Source of the DNA: a virus
Virus record (IMG/VR): IMGVR_UViG_3300042465_004173
Coordinates: 1-34,345 of that record
Direction: 5' to 3' (one strand)
DNA length: 34,345 nucleotides
This document shows positions 6,655-12,387 of this stretch, in pieces; position 1 is the first letter of the stretch, and the number at the start of each line of letters is the position of its first letter. The notes beneath the pieces are model-generated. The model saw only the letters and a list, made by a program, of their open reading frames with translations. It made no database searches and was not told the DNA's origin. Both the position numbers and the translations under genes were made by a program.

Positions 6655-6812
6655 TCTTTCCCCCAACCCGTTCCTTTGAAGATTGCCGGAATGACTGTAA
6701 AAACACGCCTTGCTTCCTTACCGCACTCGCAGGTATGAGTGATTCCTTCATCAAGTCTTATCTGCTTTTCAGTTACTTTCCCGCACTCACATTCAAATAA
6801 GTAAGTAGGCAT
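6651..6812 (-). CDS. FmdB-type zinc ribbon protein
   Basis: A 53-residue protein, too short for routine ORF lists. It begins MPTYLFECECG, then a second CxCG pair (CECGKEARR), the pattern of the FmdB-like zinc ribbon family (MPxYxFxCxxCG ... CxxC). Most members have CxxC; here both pairs are C-E-C, an unusual spacing. The end (FKGTGWGKD) also fits the family, where the motif GxGWY is common. AGGGGGA lies five bases before the ATG, and the stop overlaps the start of the methyltransferase gene. Members are called regulatory but have no settled biochemical role. Confidence 0.75.
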   Translation of the reverse strand: MPTYLFECECGKVTEKQIRLDEGITHTCECGKEARRVFTVIPAIFKGTGWGKD

Positions 6813-6840
6813 TGCTCCCCCTAATCGGTTTTATTTTGCG

Positions 6841-6898
6841 TGGAGTAAGTGGAATCGAACCACTTGATGACCCCCATCATCGGCAACCTGCCACTCCT
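6841..6898 (-). ncRNA. Compact tRNA-like cloverleaf
   Basis: On the minus strand GGAGT (from 6897) pairs with ACTCC (to 6842) and encloses three consecutive hairpins: GGC-AGGTT-GCC, GATGA-TGGGGG-TCATC, and AGTGG-TTCGATT-CCACT. The last is a canonical tRNA T-arm with the GGTTCGATTCC consensus. The element is only about 57 bases: the D-arm has three pairs, the anticodon-like loop has six bases and no U before a plausible anticodon, and there is almost no variable region. It is unlikely to be a normal translating tRNA. A degenerate tRNA, a tRNA mimic or an RNase P/RNA-processing signal are possible. No CCA is encoded, as in many actinobacterial tRNAs. Confidence 0.55.
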
Positions 6899-6931
6899 TG
6901 CGTTAGGTAGAAAGGACTAATACCTAACGCA
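6899..6931 (-). ncRNA. Long hairpin abutting the tRNA-like element
   Basis: A perfect 11-bp stem, TGCGTTAGGTA with TACCTAACGCA, closes an 11-base loop. Its 3' base lies one nucleotide before the outer stem of the tRNA-like cloverleaf. There is no U-tract after it, so it is not a terminator. It lies just after the SSB-like gene and could protect mRNA ends or be part of the same structured RNA. Confidence 0.65.
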
Positions 6932-6954
6932 CTTTGCTCTGCTCTTAAACCACT

Positions 6955-7419
6955 TTATGCAAGCGGTTTAGCCCCAAGCTGAGCCAAGAGTGCTTGCACC
7001 GCAGGATCGTTAATATCTGCGGTTGGTGTTGGTAGTGCTTGAGTAACCGGCGCGGGCGCTTTGATGCCACCTGCAATGTAAGCGTTTGCCTTGGCAACTG
7101 CCGTTGCATCGCCTGTTGCATCAAGAAGAATCCAAGGTGCGTTCTTACCTGGCTTTGCTACTCCTTGGCCGATTCGACCTAGGACTTTGTTACCGATAAG
7201 TGGCTTGAGTGCGCTACGAAGTGCAACGTTGAACCATAAGACTGAGTGATGCTCTTCGTTTGTGTCAAGATCAACAATCGAAACTTCAATCGCCTCTGCG
7301 ACTCCATTAACTGTGTTGATTCCTGTTTTGTATTCGATTGGGGTGACGATAAGAAGGTGTCCGTTAAGGTCTGCAACCTTAACTCCTTCGGTATTTGATG
7401 CGGGTGCTGTGAAAGCCAT
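6955..7419 (-). CDS. SSB-like single-stranded DNA-binding protein
   Basis: A 154-residue protein resembling a widespread actinophage family annotated as ssDNA-binding. The first 100 residues are beta-rich and fit an OB fold, with conserved-looking stretches NGHLLIVTP, VLWFNVAL, KVLGRIGQG and APWILLDATGD. A flexible Ala/Pro-rich linker follows (about 113-136), then a short helix. AGGGGGA precedes the ATG. It sits beside a RecB-like exonuclease and the primase, consistent with a role in replication or recombination. The call is by recollection of the family pattern, not by a catalytic motif. Confidence 0.65.
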   Translation of the reverse strand: MAFTAPASNTEGVKVADLNGHLLIVTPIEYKTGINTVNGVAEAIEVSIVDLDTNEEHHSVLWFNVALRSALKPLIGNKVLGRIGQGVAKPGKNAPWILLDATGDATAVAKANAYIAGGIKAPAPVTQALPTPTADINDPAVQALLAQLGAKPLA

Positions 7420-7430
7420 TTGGCTTCCCC

Positions 7431-7550
7431 CTATTCTTTAGTTTGTTGGATTGGGTATTGGGGTGGATTTGATTCCATCTCAATTCTTTTTATGTCATTG
7501 ACTGTCGCGTGAATCTTCATAGTGCAATCGCATCCATCACGCTCACACAT
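7431..7550 (-). CDS. Small Cys-rich ORF between exonuclease and SSB-like gene
   Basis: A 39-residue ORF, MCERDGCDCTMKIH..., with three Cys in the first nine residues and a polar Pro/Gln-rich tail. GGAG lies six bases before the ATG, which overlaps the exonuclease stop region, and its own stop is followed at once by the ribosome site of the SSB-like gene. Position and ribosome site support translation; no function recognised. Confidence 0.5.
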   Translation of the reverse strand: MCERDGCDCTMKIHATVNDIKRIEMESNPPQYPIQQTKE

Positions 7551-8292
7551 CGCTATCTCCAGGACACGCCTTGCTCACATCCTTACTAAACGGCTGATAG
7601 TAGGGGCAATACATACAAAGGCGTGAAGGAACTATGGGGATGTGTTCCCACATCGCAGGATTAGCCTCAACATCTATGGTTGAGAGCAGGGTATAAACAT
7701 TGTCAATGCGCTCTAGGGCATCGAGAACAATCTGCTCATCATATTTATGAAGCTCAATATACATATCGGTGATTTGACCGCCTGTAGGCAAGAAAACGAG
7801 TCCGACATACTCGACCTCAACGCCTTCTTTAACCTTGCCGTAGGCATAAGTCATCACCTGAATAATCTCTTTTTGAGTAGCACCTTGCGAGCGCTTTTCT
7901 TTGACACCTGTTGGAGATTTGGTTTTCCAATCAAGCACCATCTTGCGCTCTAAATGAAAGAGGTCAATCGTGCCTTTCAGGTTGCCTCGAATCTGCACGC
8001 GTTGTTCAGTTGCATACATAAGGTCATTGGTGAAGATGCCTTCAAGATGTGAGTGGATGGCAGTGCCAACTTGGGCTGCCCACGATCCGCTTGCAGATTG
8101 ATTCACCTTAGGCCAATCAAGCAATTTGTAAGCAAGTTTGCGCGTACATTCCTCGCCTAACTCGCTCGGCCCAATAGCAATTTGCTTGGATCGCGGTGAG
8201 TAAATCCCTGCATCGGTGATTACTTGGCAGAGTTCCCTTTTGAGTTCGTCTGCAAGTAACACCAATTCAGGTTTGAGTGGAGTAAAGGTCAT
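7543..8292 (-). CDS. RecB/Cas4-like PD-(D/E)XK exonuclease
   Basis: A 249-residue nuclease of the PD-(D/E)XK group. Visible are an N-terminal GPSELGEECTRKLAY motif, GTAIHSHLEG (His and Glu of motif I), GTIDLF and the catalytic LDWKTK (D-x-K), then an alternating beta/alpha stretch including VMTYAYG. The C terminus has CMYCPY and a later Cys, reminiscent of the Cas4-type Fe-S cluster, though I count too few Cys with certainty. Such phage exonucleases generate ssDNA for recombination and fit between the SSB-like protein and the 105-residue partner. Its start overlaps the preceding gene by four bases. Confidence 0.82.
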   Translation of the reverse strand: MTFTPLKPELVLLADELKRELCQVITDAGIYSPRSKQIAIGPSELGEECTRKLAYKLLDWPKVNQSASGSWAAQVGTAIHSHLEGIFTNDLMYATEQRVQIRGNLKGTIDLFHLERKMVLDWKTKSPTGVKEKRSQGATQKEIIQVMTYAYGKVKEGVEVEYVGLVFLPTGGQITDMYIELHKYDEQIVLDALERIDNVYTLLSTIDVEANPAMWEHIPIVPSRLCMYCPYYQPFSKDVSKACPGDSDV

Positions 8293-8606
8293 TCGTCATC
8301 CCTTACAAGTGTGAATCGGCGTGAATAAGAGATGATTTCAAGCGTATCAAGTACCTGCGGTGGCAAGAGTTCTTTGGCACGTTTAGTATCAAAACGCCTT
8401 GATTCAACCTTAGTAAAACGCACTACAGGATGACCCTTGATGCAAGCAGTCTCGGCTTCCCCCAATGCCACCTCTAGATGTTCGCGTGCTACCGCACGCT
8501 TCTCTTCGAGTTCGGCAATCTTGGCGGTTGCATCTTTATACGCCAAAAGCCAAGCCTGTGCAGTCTCATCAAGCTCGATGAGACCTGGTTCTAGTTCTAT
8601 GCTCAT
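8289..8606 (-). CDS. Recombination-associated coiled-coil protein
   Basis: A 105-residue protein. Residues 10-55 are strongly helical and charged (AKIAELEEKRAVAREHLEVAL), likely a coiled coil, followed by a small beta domain with FDTKRAKELLPPQVL and SRRFTLV. This layout is common in small proteins encoded next to phage YqaJ/RecB-type exonucleases. An AGGGGGA ribosome site lies upstream of the ATG and the gene overlaps the exonuclease. Function unknown; the association with recombination is inferred from position. Confidence 0.6.
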   Translation of the reverse strand: MSIELEPGLIELDETAQAWLLAYKDATAKIAELEEKRAVAREHLEVALGEAETACIKGHPVVRFTKVESRRFDTKRAKELLPPQVLDTLEIISYSRRFTLVRDDE

Positions 8607-8627
8607 ATCCGTTCCCCCTATGATTTT

Positions 8628-9059
8628 TTAATAATATCGGTTTGCCTTGAAAAACTGCCACGCCTTGCAAGGCCCACCTGATCCATATTTTCTCGAAATG
8701 TAGGATAGCGCTGCAACTGTCTGAGACACTCGCGACTCGCCCTTCCTCATCCCAAGATTTTCATAAGTGCCTTTGAGCAACTGCCCAACACCTGAAGCGC
8801 TACTTGTCGGATTGTCTTTATCCTGCCAAGCGCTTTCGGCACCCATCAACTTTGAGAAGCATTTGAAATCCCGCGTGTGCAAGAGTTCGCGTGCTACTTC
8901 CTTTGGATTAACCTGCATTAAAGCAGGTGGCTCCTTGTAGATAACCAACGCCGGAACTGCCTGGGTTGGCGATATTGCTTGAACTGCAAGTGATGTCACG
9001 ATGCTTGCGCCTATGATGGCTGCGAGCCTTCGTGCGAGTTTTTTGTCTGTCTGTGTAAT
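8628..9059 (-). CDS. Secreted lysozyme-like (transglycosylase-fold) protein with apparent ATT start
   Basis: The C-terminal region has the signature of lysozyme-like domains seen in actinobacterial and Lactobacillus cell-wall proteins: MGAESAW with the likely catalytic Glu, SSASGVGQLL, ALSYISRKYGSGGPCKAW and a terminal NRYY. The standard start (GTG at 8999) would leave out a clear signal peptide. Reading upstream in frame gives TDKKLARRLAAIIGASIVTSLA, with basic, hydrophobic and Ala-ending parts. The frame runs back only to a TAA at 9075-9077; the sole well-placed start is ATT (9059-9057), seven bases after AAAGGAG. About 143 residues. It overlaps the 3' end of WhiB. It may weaken the peptidoglycan for lysis or act outside the cell. 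Confidence 0.72.
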   Translation of the reverse strand: MTQTDKKLARRLAAIIGASIVTSLAVQAISPTQAVPALVIYKEPPALMQVNPKEVARELLHTRDFKCFSKLMGAESAWQDKDNPTSSASGVGQLLKGTYENLGMRKGESRVSQTVAALSYISRKYGSGGPCKAWQFFKANRYY

Positions 9060-9463
9060 GGTGTAGCTCCTTTGTTAGCCCCACCTCTAAGCACACTGAG
9101 AATTCGATGAACATAATGCTTACGAAATCCAGTAAGAGATGAGATTTCCTCGGCAGATTTACCTTCTTCAGCAAGCCCCTTAATCCGCTTAGCCTTGCCA
9201 GCCTTGGCAAAACCTCGCACTCTTGGCTCCCTTGCTTTATATCTTTCGTCTGCGGATTTACCGCCCCAAAAGCCGTAGTCAATCTGCTTTTCCGTTGCGT
9301 ATTCCAAACACTCCTTTTCGTGGATACAGGTCGCGCACAAGGCGCGTAACTGTGGCAGTCTTTCTGCCTCTTGCTTCCCCGATTTGGGAAAGAAGAAATC
9401 TTTGTCATCTATTGTGGCACATACCGCCTGTGGGAATTCAGGTGAATCAATCTCAAATTTCAC
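9011..9463 (-). CDS. WhiB-family Fe-S regulator with C-terminal HTH
   Basis: A 150-residue WhiB-like protein. The four cluster ligands are C15, C43, C46 and C52, followed by the family turn GFWGG (64-68). Unlike the shortest host WhiB proteins it carries an extra tail with a probable helix-turn-helix (about 90-125: IKGLAEEGKSAEEI, GFRKHYVHRIL). WhiB proteins bind a 4Fe-4S cluster and the sigma factor; phage versions (for example TM4 WhiB) interfere with host WhiB regulation and block superinfection. I chose GTG at 9463 (GTGA overlap, AAAGGAG eight bases upstream) over an upstream TTG. It is strong evidence for an actinobacterial host. Confidence 0.9.
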   Translation of the reverse strand: MKFEIDSPEFPQAVCATIDDKDFFFPKSGKQEAERLPQLRALCATCIHEKECLEYATEKQIDYGFWGGKSADERYKAREPRVRGFAKAGKAKRIKGLAEEGKSAEEISSLTGFRKHYVHRILSVLRGGANKGATPLHRQTKNSHEGSQPS

Positions 9464-9813
9464 CCTTGCTTCTCCTTTAGCCAAGAATCTAGGTTTTGAA
9501 TTACCCAGGCATCTTCAATCCCCGCATTACGGCGCTTGAGGATGATATAAGCAGGGGGTGTGACCCCTAGCCCCCTTGCCTTGGCATAGTTTTCTGCTTC
9601 GACTGTGGCTTCACGCCAAAATTCAGGCAACGAAATGGTCTTGCGGTTTTTGAGTTCAAGGATGTAGCTCTTGCCCGAAATCGTTGCGACAAGATCACCC
9701 TCATCATTTGCGCCCGCCTTTACCAAACGCTCTGCAACGGCTCCCATCTTACGAAGCCATCTCATTACATCGGTTTCAAACTGCGCACCCTTGCGACCAT
9801 TTGGATTAGCCAT
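9460..9813 (-). CDS. PD-(D/E)XK nuclease, Holliday-junction-resolvase-like
   Basis: A 117-residue nuclease. It begins with the pattern of archaeal-type resolvases and related small phage nucleases: GRKGAQFETDVMRWL (Glu in helix 1), EGDLVA with the catalytic Asp, and YILELKNRK (E-x-K). The following helix and PPAYIILKRR strand fit the fold. The likely role is resolving or trimming branched replication and recombination intermediates. Its stop overlaps the WhiB start and it lies directly after the 117-residue hypothetical gene. Confidence 0.78.
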   Translation of the reverse strand: MANPNGRKGAQFETDVMRWLRKMGAVAERLVKAGANDEGDLVATISGKSYILELKNRKTISLPEFWREATVEAENYAKARGLGVTPPAYIILKRRNAGIEDAWVIQNLDSWLKEKQG

Positions 9814-10167
9814 CTACTCAACTAACCTCAATTTCGCCACTTTGCTTGCCATCTCATCGGCATTAAAAAGTCGGCGCTTCTTGATGGAAGTGATGATGTC
9901 TTGGCAGAGATTGAAAGCCTCATCCTCGGTCATTATTGCAATCTTGAGAGCCATCTCAGGCAGGTTATTTCTAGCCCTATCAAGAGCCTCAACTACGCCA
10001 TCTTCCTTGAGGCTTGCAGATGAAGCACCCTTGAGTGCATCCAAATCATCAAGTGAGTTAAAACTAAGAACATCCTCGACCACATCAATGCAAGCCTCTT
10101 GCTCTTCTAAATAGAGGCAGACACTTCCTGAATCTGTGGTGTGAACTGAAAACAATGGATCACGCAT
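9814..10167 (-). CDS. Hypothetical acidic protein
   Basis: A 117-residue acidic protein with mixed beta strands at the N terminus (VCLYLEEQEACIDVV) and helices afterwards, ending in a basic stretch (IKKRRLFNADEM). No family recognised. It is packed between the small membrane protein and the resolvase-like gene, one base from each, so belongs to the same operon. Confidence 0.6.
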   Translation of the reverse strand: MRDPLFSVHTTDSGSVCLYLEEQEACIDVVEDVLSFNSLDDLDALKGASSASLKEDGVVEALDRARNNLPEMALKIAIMTEDEAFNLCQDIITSIKKRRLFNADEMASKVAKLRLVE

Positions 10168-10292
10168 TACTTATCACCTTCCCAGGGTGATTCATTCAGC
10201 TCTTCGCTGAGGAATTTATCTTTGCTCACAATCATCCAAAAGATGAAAAGCATTGCAAGCACGCTGCCTGTAGCAGTCAAAAATAGTTTCAT
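10167..10292 (-). CDS. Small single-pass membrane protein
   Basis: I read this from the ATG at 10292, giving 41 residues: MKLF, one hydrophobic helix (TATGSVLAMLFIFWMIVS) and a charged tail ending EGDK. AAAGGAACGG lies upstream of this ATG; the longer reading from 10433 would overlap the HslV-like gene and has no good site. Membrane location is clear, function is not. Confidence 0.6.
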   Translation of the reverse strand: MKLFLTATGSVLAMLFIFWMIVSKDKFLSEELNESPWEGDK

Positions 10293-10324
10293 TCTTTTTC
10301 CGTTCCTTTCGTCTTGGCCGTAGG

Positions 10325-10359
10325 GTGTCACAAAGTAACCTATCAAAGACGGGTGACAC
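10325..10359. repeat. Inverted repeat between the HslV-like gene and the membrane protein
   Basis: GTGTCAC and GTGACAC are perfect 7-bp arms with a 21-base spacer, in the 76-base gap downstream of the HslV-like gene. No U-tract follows. It may be an operator or an mRNA stabilising structure. Confidence 0.35.
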
Positions 10360-10368
10360 GCCATTTGG

Positions 10369-10917
10369 CTAGGCTTTTTGAACCTCGATTTGGAAGGGTT
10401 CGCAGGTGTTGATGTCATATTTGGCTGCGACACCTAGCGCTTCAATTATCTGATCCTGCGCCCATTCGGGTTTGACAAGGTTGCCGATAGTTCCTGCAAG
10501 GAAACCAAGCGCGTAAGGCGAGCCACTGCCCACGCCATAGATTCCATCTTGGCTTTGGCTAATGGAAAGCTCATCGCCTATCTCAAAGATATTGCCAGCG
10601 AAGGCGAGAAGATAGGAATAACTTGAGCCTTCTTTGGTGTGGTCGTAGCCGTGAGACTTAAAGGTGAGGATGATGCTTGGGATTATCTTCCTGCCCATAA
10701 ACTTCACGGGGTCGGTGCCATCATAGGAAGGTGGTTTCCAGTTATACATAAGCAAATCCCCAGGTCGGCAATCCCCTGAGACTGCAAGCAGGTATCGGCC
10801 CACCTTCACGATTTTGGGCGTGCTTGGGCTAATGATTCGCTTATCCCCATCGGTGATTTGGCTATCAGCGCCTAGGATGGCGAAATCTGCCCCCTGATAG
10901 CCCACAATGGTTGTCAT
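10369..10917 (-). CDS. HslV / proteasome-beta-like Ntn hydrolase
   Basis: A 182-residue protein of peptidase family T1. After Met removal the N terminus is TTIVGY, matching HslV TTIV: Thr1 as nucleophile, Asp17 (in LGADSQ) and Lys34 (in PKIVKVG, one residue off the usual 33). Further on are SGD and GVGSGSPYALG, matching the conserved GSG(G/S) segment, then helices resembling the C-terminal half of the fold. Length is close to HslV (about 175), and as in HslV there is no propeptide. No HslU-like ATPase is visible in the window. It may form its own peptidase ring, work with a host ATPase, or mix with the host proteasome. It is the first gene of the left arm, so probably early. Confidence 0.82.
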   Translation of the reverse strand: MTTIVGYQGADFAILGADSQITDGDKRIISPSTPKIVKVGRYLLAVSGDCRPGDLLMYNWKPPSYDGTDPVKFMGRKIIPSIILTFKSHGYDHTKEGSSYSYLLAFAGNIFEIGDELSISQSQDGIYGVGSGSPYALGFLAGTIGNLVKPEWAQDQIIEALGVAAKYDINTCEPFQIEVQKA

Positions 10918-10918
10918 A

Positions 10919-10982
10919 GGGCGATTTTACCCCCCAAGAGTGGGATTACCTAGGTTTTACTCCAAACACGCTCAAATCGCCC
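10919..10982. repeat. Separated inverted repeat around the left-arm promoter
   Basis: GGGCGATTT (10919-10927) and AAATCGCCC (10974-10982) are perfect 9-bp complements 46 bases apart. The first covers the candidate -10 of the HslV-like gene and the second is near the expected upstream control region, as in repression by looping. A direct repeat GCTCAAA...TCG also occurs at 10970 and 10991. Confidence 0.4.
10924..10952 (-). promoter_or_regulatory. Candidate leaderless promoter of the left-arm operon
   Basis: On the minus strand TAAAAT (10929-10924) lies six bases before the ATG of the HslV-like gene, with a weak -35 TAGGTA 17 bases upstream. Transcription would start at or next to the ATG, giving a leaderless message, which is common in actinobacteria. 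A GGGGGG just upstream of the -10 lies too far for an ordinary ribosome site. Confidence 0.4.
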
Positions 10983-11001
10983 CCAAATAGGCTCAAAAAT
11001 C

Positions 11002-11028
11002 GTTACCAAAAAGTTACCAAAAGTTACC
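11002..11028. promoter_or_regulatory. Three helically phased GTTACC boxes
   Basis: GTTACC occurs at 11002, 11013 and 11023, spaced 11 and 10 bases, so all face the same side of the helix. They stand immediately upstream of the plus-strand promoter region. Such tandem direct boxes usually bind response regulators or other activators. Confidence 0.55.
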
Positions 11029-11057
11029 TGTATTGACACGAACTTGTCCATACAGGT
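11026..11057. promoter_or_regulatory. 32-bp imperfect palindrome, candidate operator
   Basis: Outer arms ACCTGTAT and ATACAGGT are perfect; inner arms GACA and TGTC are perfect and symmetrically placed, with mismatches between. The site covers TTGACA (11033-11038) and would block transcription when bound by a dimer or tetramer. The ribbon-helix-helix protein encoded in the adjoining cluster is a possible, untested ligand. Confidence 0.55.
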
Positions 11058-11065
11058 GCTAAGTT
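11057..11065 (+). promoter_or_regulatory. Candidate extended -10 of the plus-strand operon
   Basis: TGCTAAGTT is an extended -10 (TGnTAnnnT) 46 bases before the first plus-strand ATG and resembles TGCTACACT of the candidate late promoter at 1146-1154. TTGACA lies upstream but with a 21-base gap, longer than usual, so recognition may rely on the extended -10 and an activator. Confidence 0.4.
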
Positions 11066-11110
11066 TTACCTATTGGAAAACGAACGGGTTTCCAAGAAAC
11101 GGATCAGATT

Positions 11111-11425
11111 ATGACAAAGCAAATGCACACTTCAGTTAAGGTTGATTTCTCATTTGAAGAATCAGCTACTTCGCAAGATATGGCACGCATTGAAAAGAAA
11201 GTTGCAACTTTAATCAAGAATTCTTCTTATGAAGCAACTGCAAGTTTTTTTTCAACACGAAATGAAATTACTGTTGTTATTACTTTTGACATTACATTTG
11301 CCCCACATAAGTTTGTTGATAAAACACGCTCTGTATTAACTCGCTTGATTGATAGCCACAAGCAACCTGCAACTTATCAATGGGATTTTACAACAATTTC
11401 CAATACAGAAATGGCGGTTGCATAA
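11111..11425 (+). CDS. Hypothetical protein, first gene of the plus-strand cluster
   Basis: A 104-residue protein of unknown family: a short polar N terminus, a helix (TSQDMARIEKKVATLIK), then alternating strands (EITVVITFDITFA) and a helix. The alternation suggests a small alpha/beta domain. GGAT lies eight bases before the ATG. It is the first gene after the palindromic control region. Position suggests an early anti-host protein, but nothing in the sequence proves it. Confidence 0.65.
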   Translation: MTKQMHTSVKVDFSFEESATSQDMARIEKKVATLIKNSSYEATASFFSTRNEITVVITFDITFAPHKFVDKTRSVLTRLIDSHKQPATYQWDFTTISNTEMAVA

Positions 11426-11664
11426 TGACTGCACAAAGACTTTGGGTTTCAGATAATGGCGATGTTACTTGCGAGCCACACTCAGGCGCATATCTTCGTT
11501 GCGCGATTGAGGCAAAGCCAACCGCAAAGAAGCATAGAACTCCGCTTGGTAATTGGTCGCTCTACTTCACTCACCTTCTTGGTGGGGAGAATCTAGTTTG
11601 CGAAACCTGTGTACCTTGGAATTCACCTGAGCATCCATTTAACAAAATCAAGGCAGGTGCATAA
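11425..11664 (+). CDS. Hypothetical Cys-containing small protein
   Basis: A 79-residue protein starting MTAQRLWVSDNGD in a TAATG overlap with the previous gene. It holds Cys at about 15, 24, 61 and 64 (CEPH, RCAI, VCETCVPW), possibly a zinc site; the PWNSPEHPF tail is aromatic and polar. It ends KAGA, as does the next gene. No family recognised. Confidence 0.6.
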   Translation: MTAQRLWVSDNGDVTCEPHSGAYLRCAIEAKPTAKKHRTPLGNWSLYFTHLLGGENLVCETCVPWNSPEHPFNKIKAGA

Positions 11665-11909
11665 TGACACGCAAGAGAATACAAGTTGCAAAAGTTACGA
11701 TGTTCCTCATTGGCAAAACTGCGGTTTCAGATGAAAAAGTCAATCGTTGGCTTGAGGCTTCAGGCAAAAAGGCAGATGAACTTCGTCTTGATGGTGTAAA
11801 TGCCATTGGATTTTACCCAACCAAAATCGTTGCATATTACAATTTTTCTTATCTAGATGCTTCAGTTGATAAGACTGAGATTCTTTATTCTGCAAAGGCA
11901 GGTGCATAA
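11664..11909 (+). CDS. Hypothetical small protein
   Basis: An 81-residue basic protein with a helical first half (AVSDEKVNRWLEASGKKADEL) and a beta-like second half rich in Tyr and Phe. It starts in a TAATG overlap. Its first and last junctions share an exact 20-base sequence around GCAGGTGCATAATGAC. Function not recognised. Confidence 0.6.
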   Translation: MTRKRIQVAKVTMFLIGKTAVSDEKVNRWLEASGKKADELRLDGVNAIGFYPTKIVAYYNFSYLDASVDKTEILYSAKAGA

Positions 11910-12046
11910 TGACAATTCAAGAGATTACAAATTGGCACTTAGAGCAGGTTGCTGAACTTCGCCGTGATGGTGATGAGAACCAACGCAATTTCCACCTTGG
12001 AATTGTTGCAGAGTTAGTCCGAATTGAACGGGAATTGGAGAAGTAA
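11909..12046 (+). CDS. Hypothetical small helical protein
   Basis: A 45-residue ORF from a TAATG overlap, MTIQEITNWHLEQVAELRRD..., almost wholly helical with heptad-like Leu spacing and ending RIERELEK, so it could be a short coiled coil. The AGGTG before the start is shared with the previous junction. Too short for routine ORF lists but tightly packed with its neighbours. Confidence 0.55.
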   Translation: MTIQEITNWHLEQVAELRRDGDENQRNFHLGIVAELVRIERELEK

Positions 12047-12047
12047 A

Positions 12048-12221
12048 ATGGGTGCATACAAAGAGATTTTTACGCAGATTCAAGATAACTGTTGCAATAT
12101 CGGTGAGAGCCTTATTGGGTCTGCCGAAGAAGGCGATATTGACCTAATGAAGCAATCACTACGCGATGCAATCAGAAACTCAGCTTTAGCCTTGGCATTT
12201 ATCGCAGAGGTGGAGAACTAA
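12048..12221 (+). CDS. Hypothetical small helical protein
   Basis: A 57-residue protein starting MGAYKEIFTQIQDNCC, with GGAG seven bases upstream; an earlier in-frame ATG would overlap the previous gene without a better site. Two probable helices, the second ending in a hydrophobic ALALAFIAEVE. No family recognised. Confidence 0.55.
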   Translation: MGAYKEIFTQIQDNCCNIGESLIGSAEEGDIDLMKQSLRDAIRNSALALAFIAEVEN

Positions 12222-12222
12222 G

Positions 12223-12387
12223 ATGAAACTCAATAAGCGCGGTGTAATCGTGATGTGGTCGCTTGCAATCTTGATTGTGAGCCTTTTTACCTACGCCACA
12301 AGAGATGTTTGTTATGTGGGCAATATGGAAGGCAATACCTTGGGATACGGCTCTTGCTCAAAGATGATTGATTTGGTGATTGAGTAA
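12223..12387 (+). CDS. Small membrane-anchored or exported protein
   Basis: A 54-residue ORF: basic start (MKLNKRG), one hydrophobic segment (VIVMWSLAILIVSLFTYA), then a polar part with two Cys (DVCYVG, GSCSK) that could form a disulfide outside the cell. Its TAA overlaps the next ATG (TAATG). Signal anchor or uncleaved signal peptide; role unknown. Confidence 0.55.
   Translation: MKLNKRGVIVMWSLAILIVSLFTYATRDVCYVGNMEGNTLGYGSCSKMIDLVIE

Noticed and set aside
6841-6898. A normal tRNA gene or an attP core made of a tRNA 3' end
   Set aside because: The D-arm, anticodon loop and variable region are too short for a working tRNA, and no integrase is present to use an attachment site.
9464-9484. 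Earlier TTG start for WhiB (MAKGEARV...)
   Set aside because: The GTG at 9463 has a better ribosome site (AAAGGAG, eight bases) and overlaps the previous stop as GTGA.
11033-11038. TTGACA taken as an ordinary -35 of the plus-strand promoter
   Set aside because: The gap to the best -10 is 21 bases. I keep it as part of the palindromic operator rather than a standard promoter.
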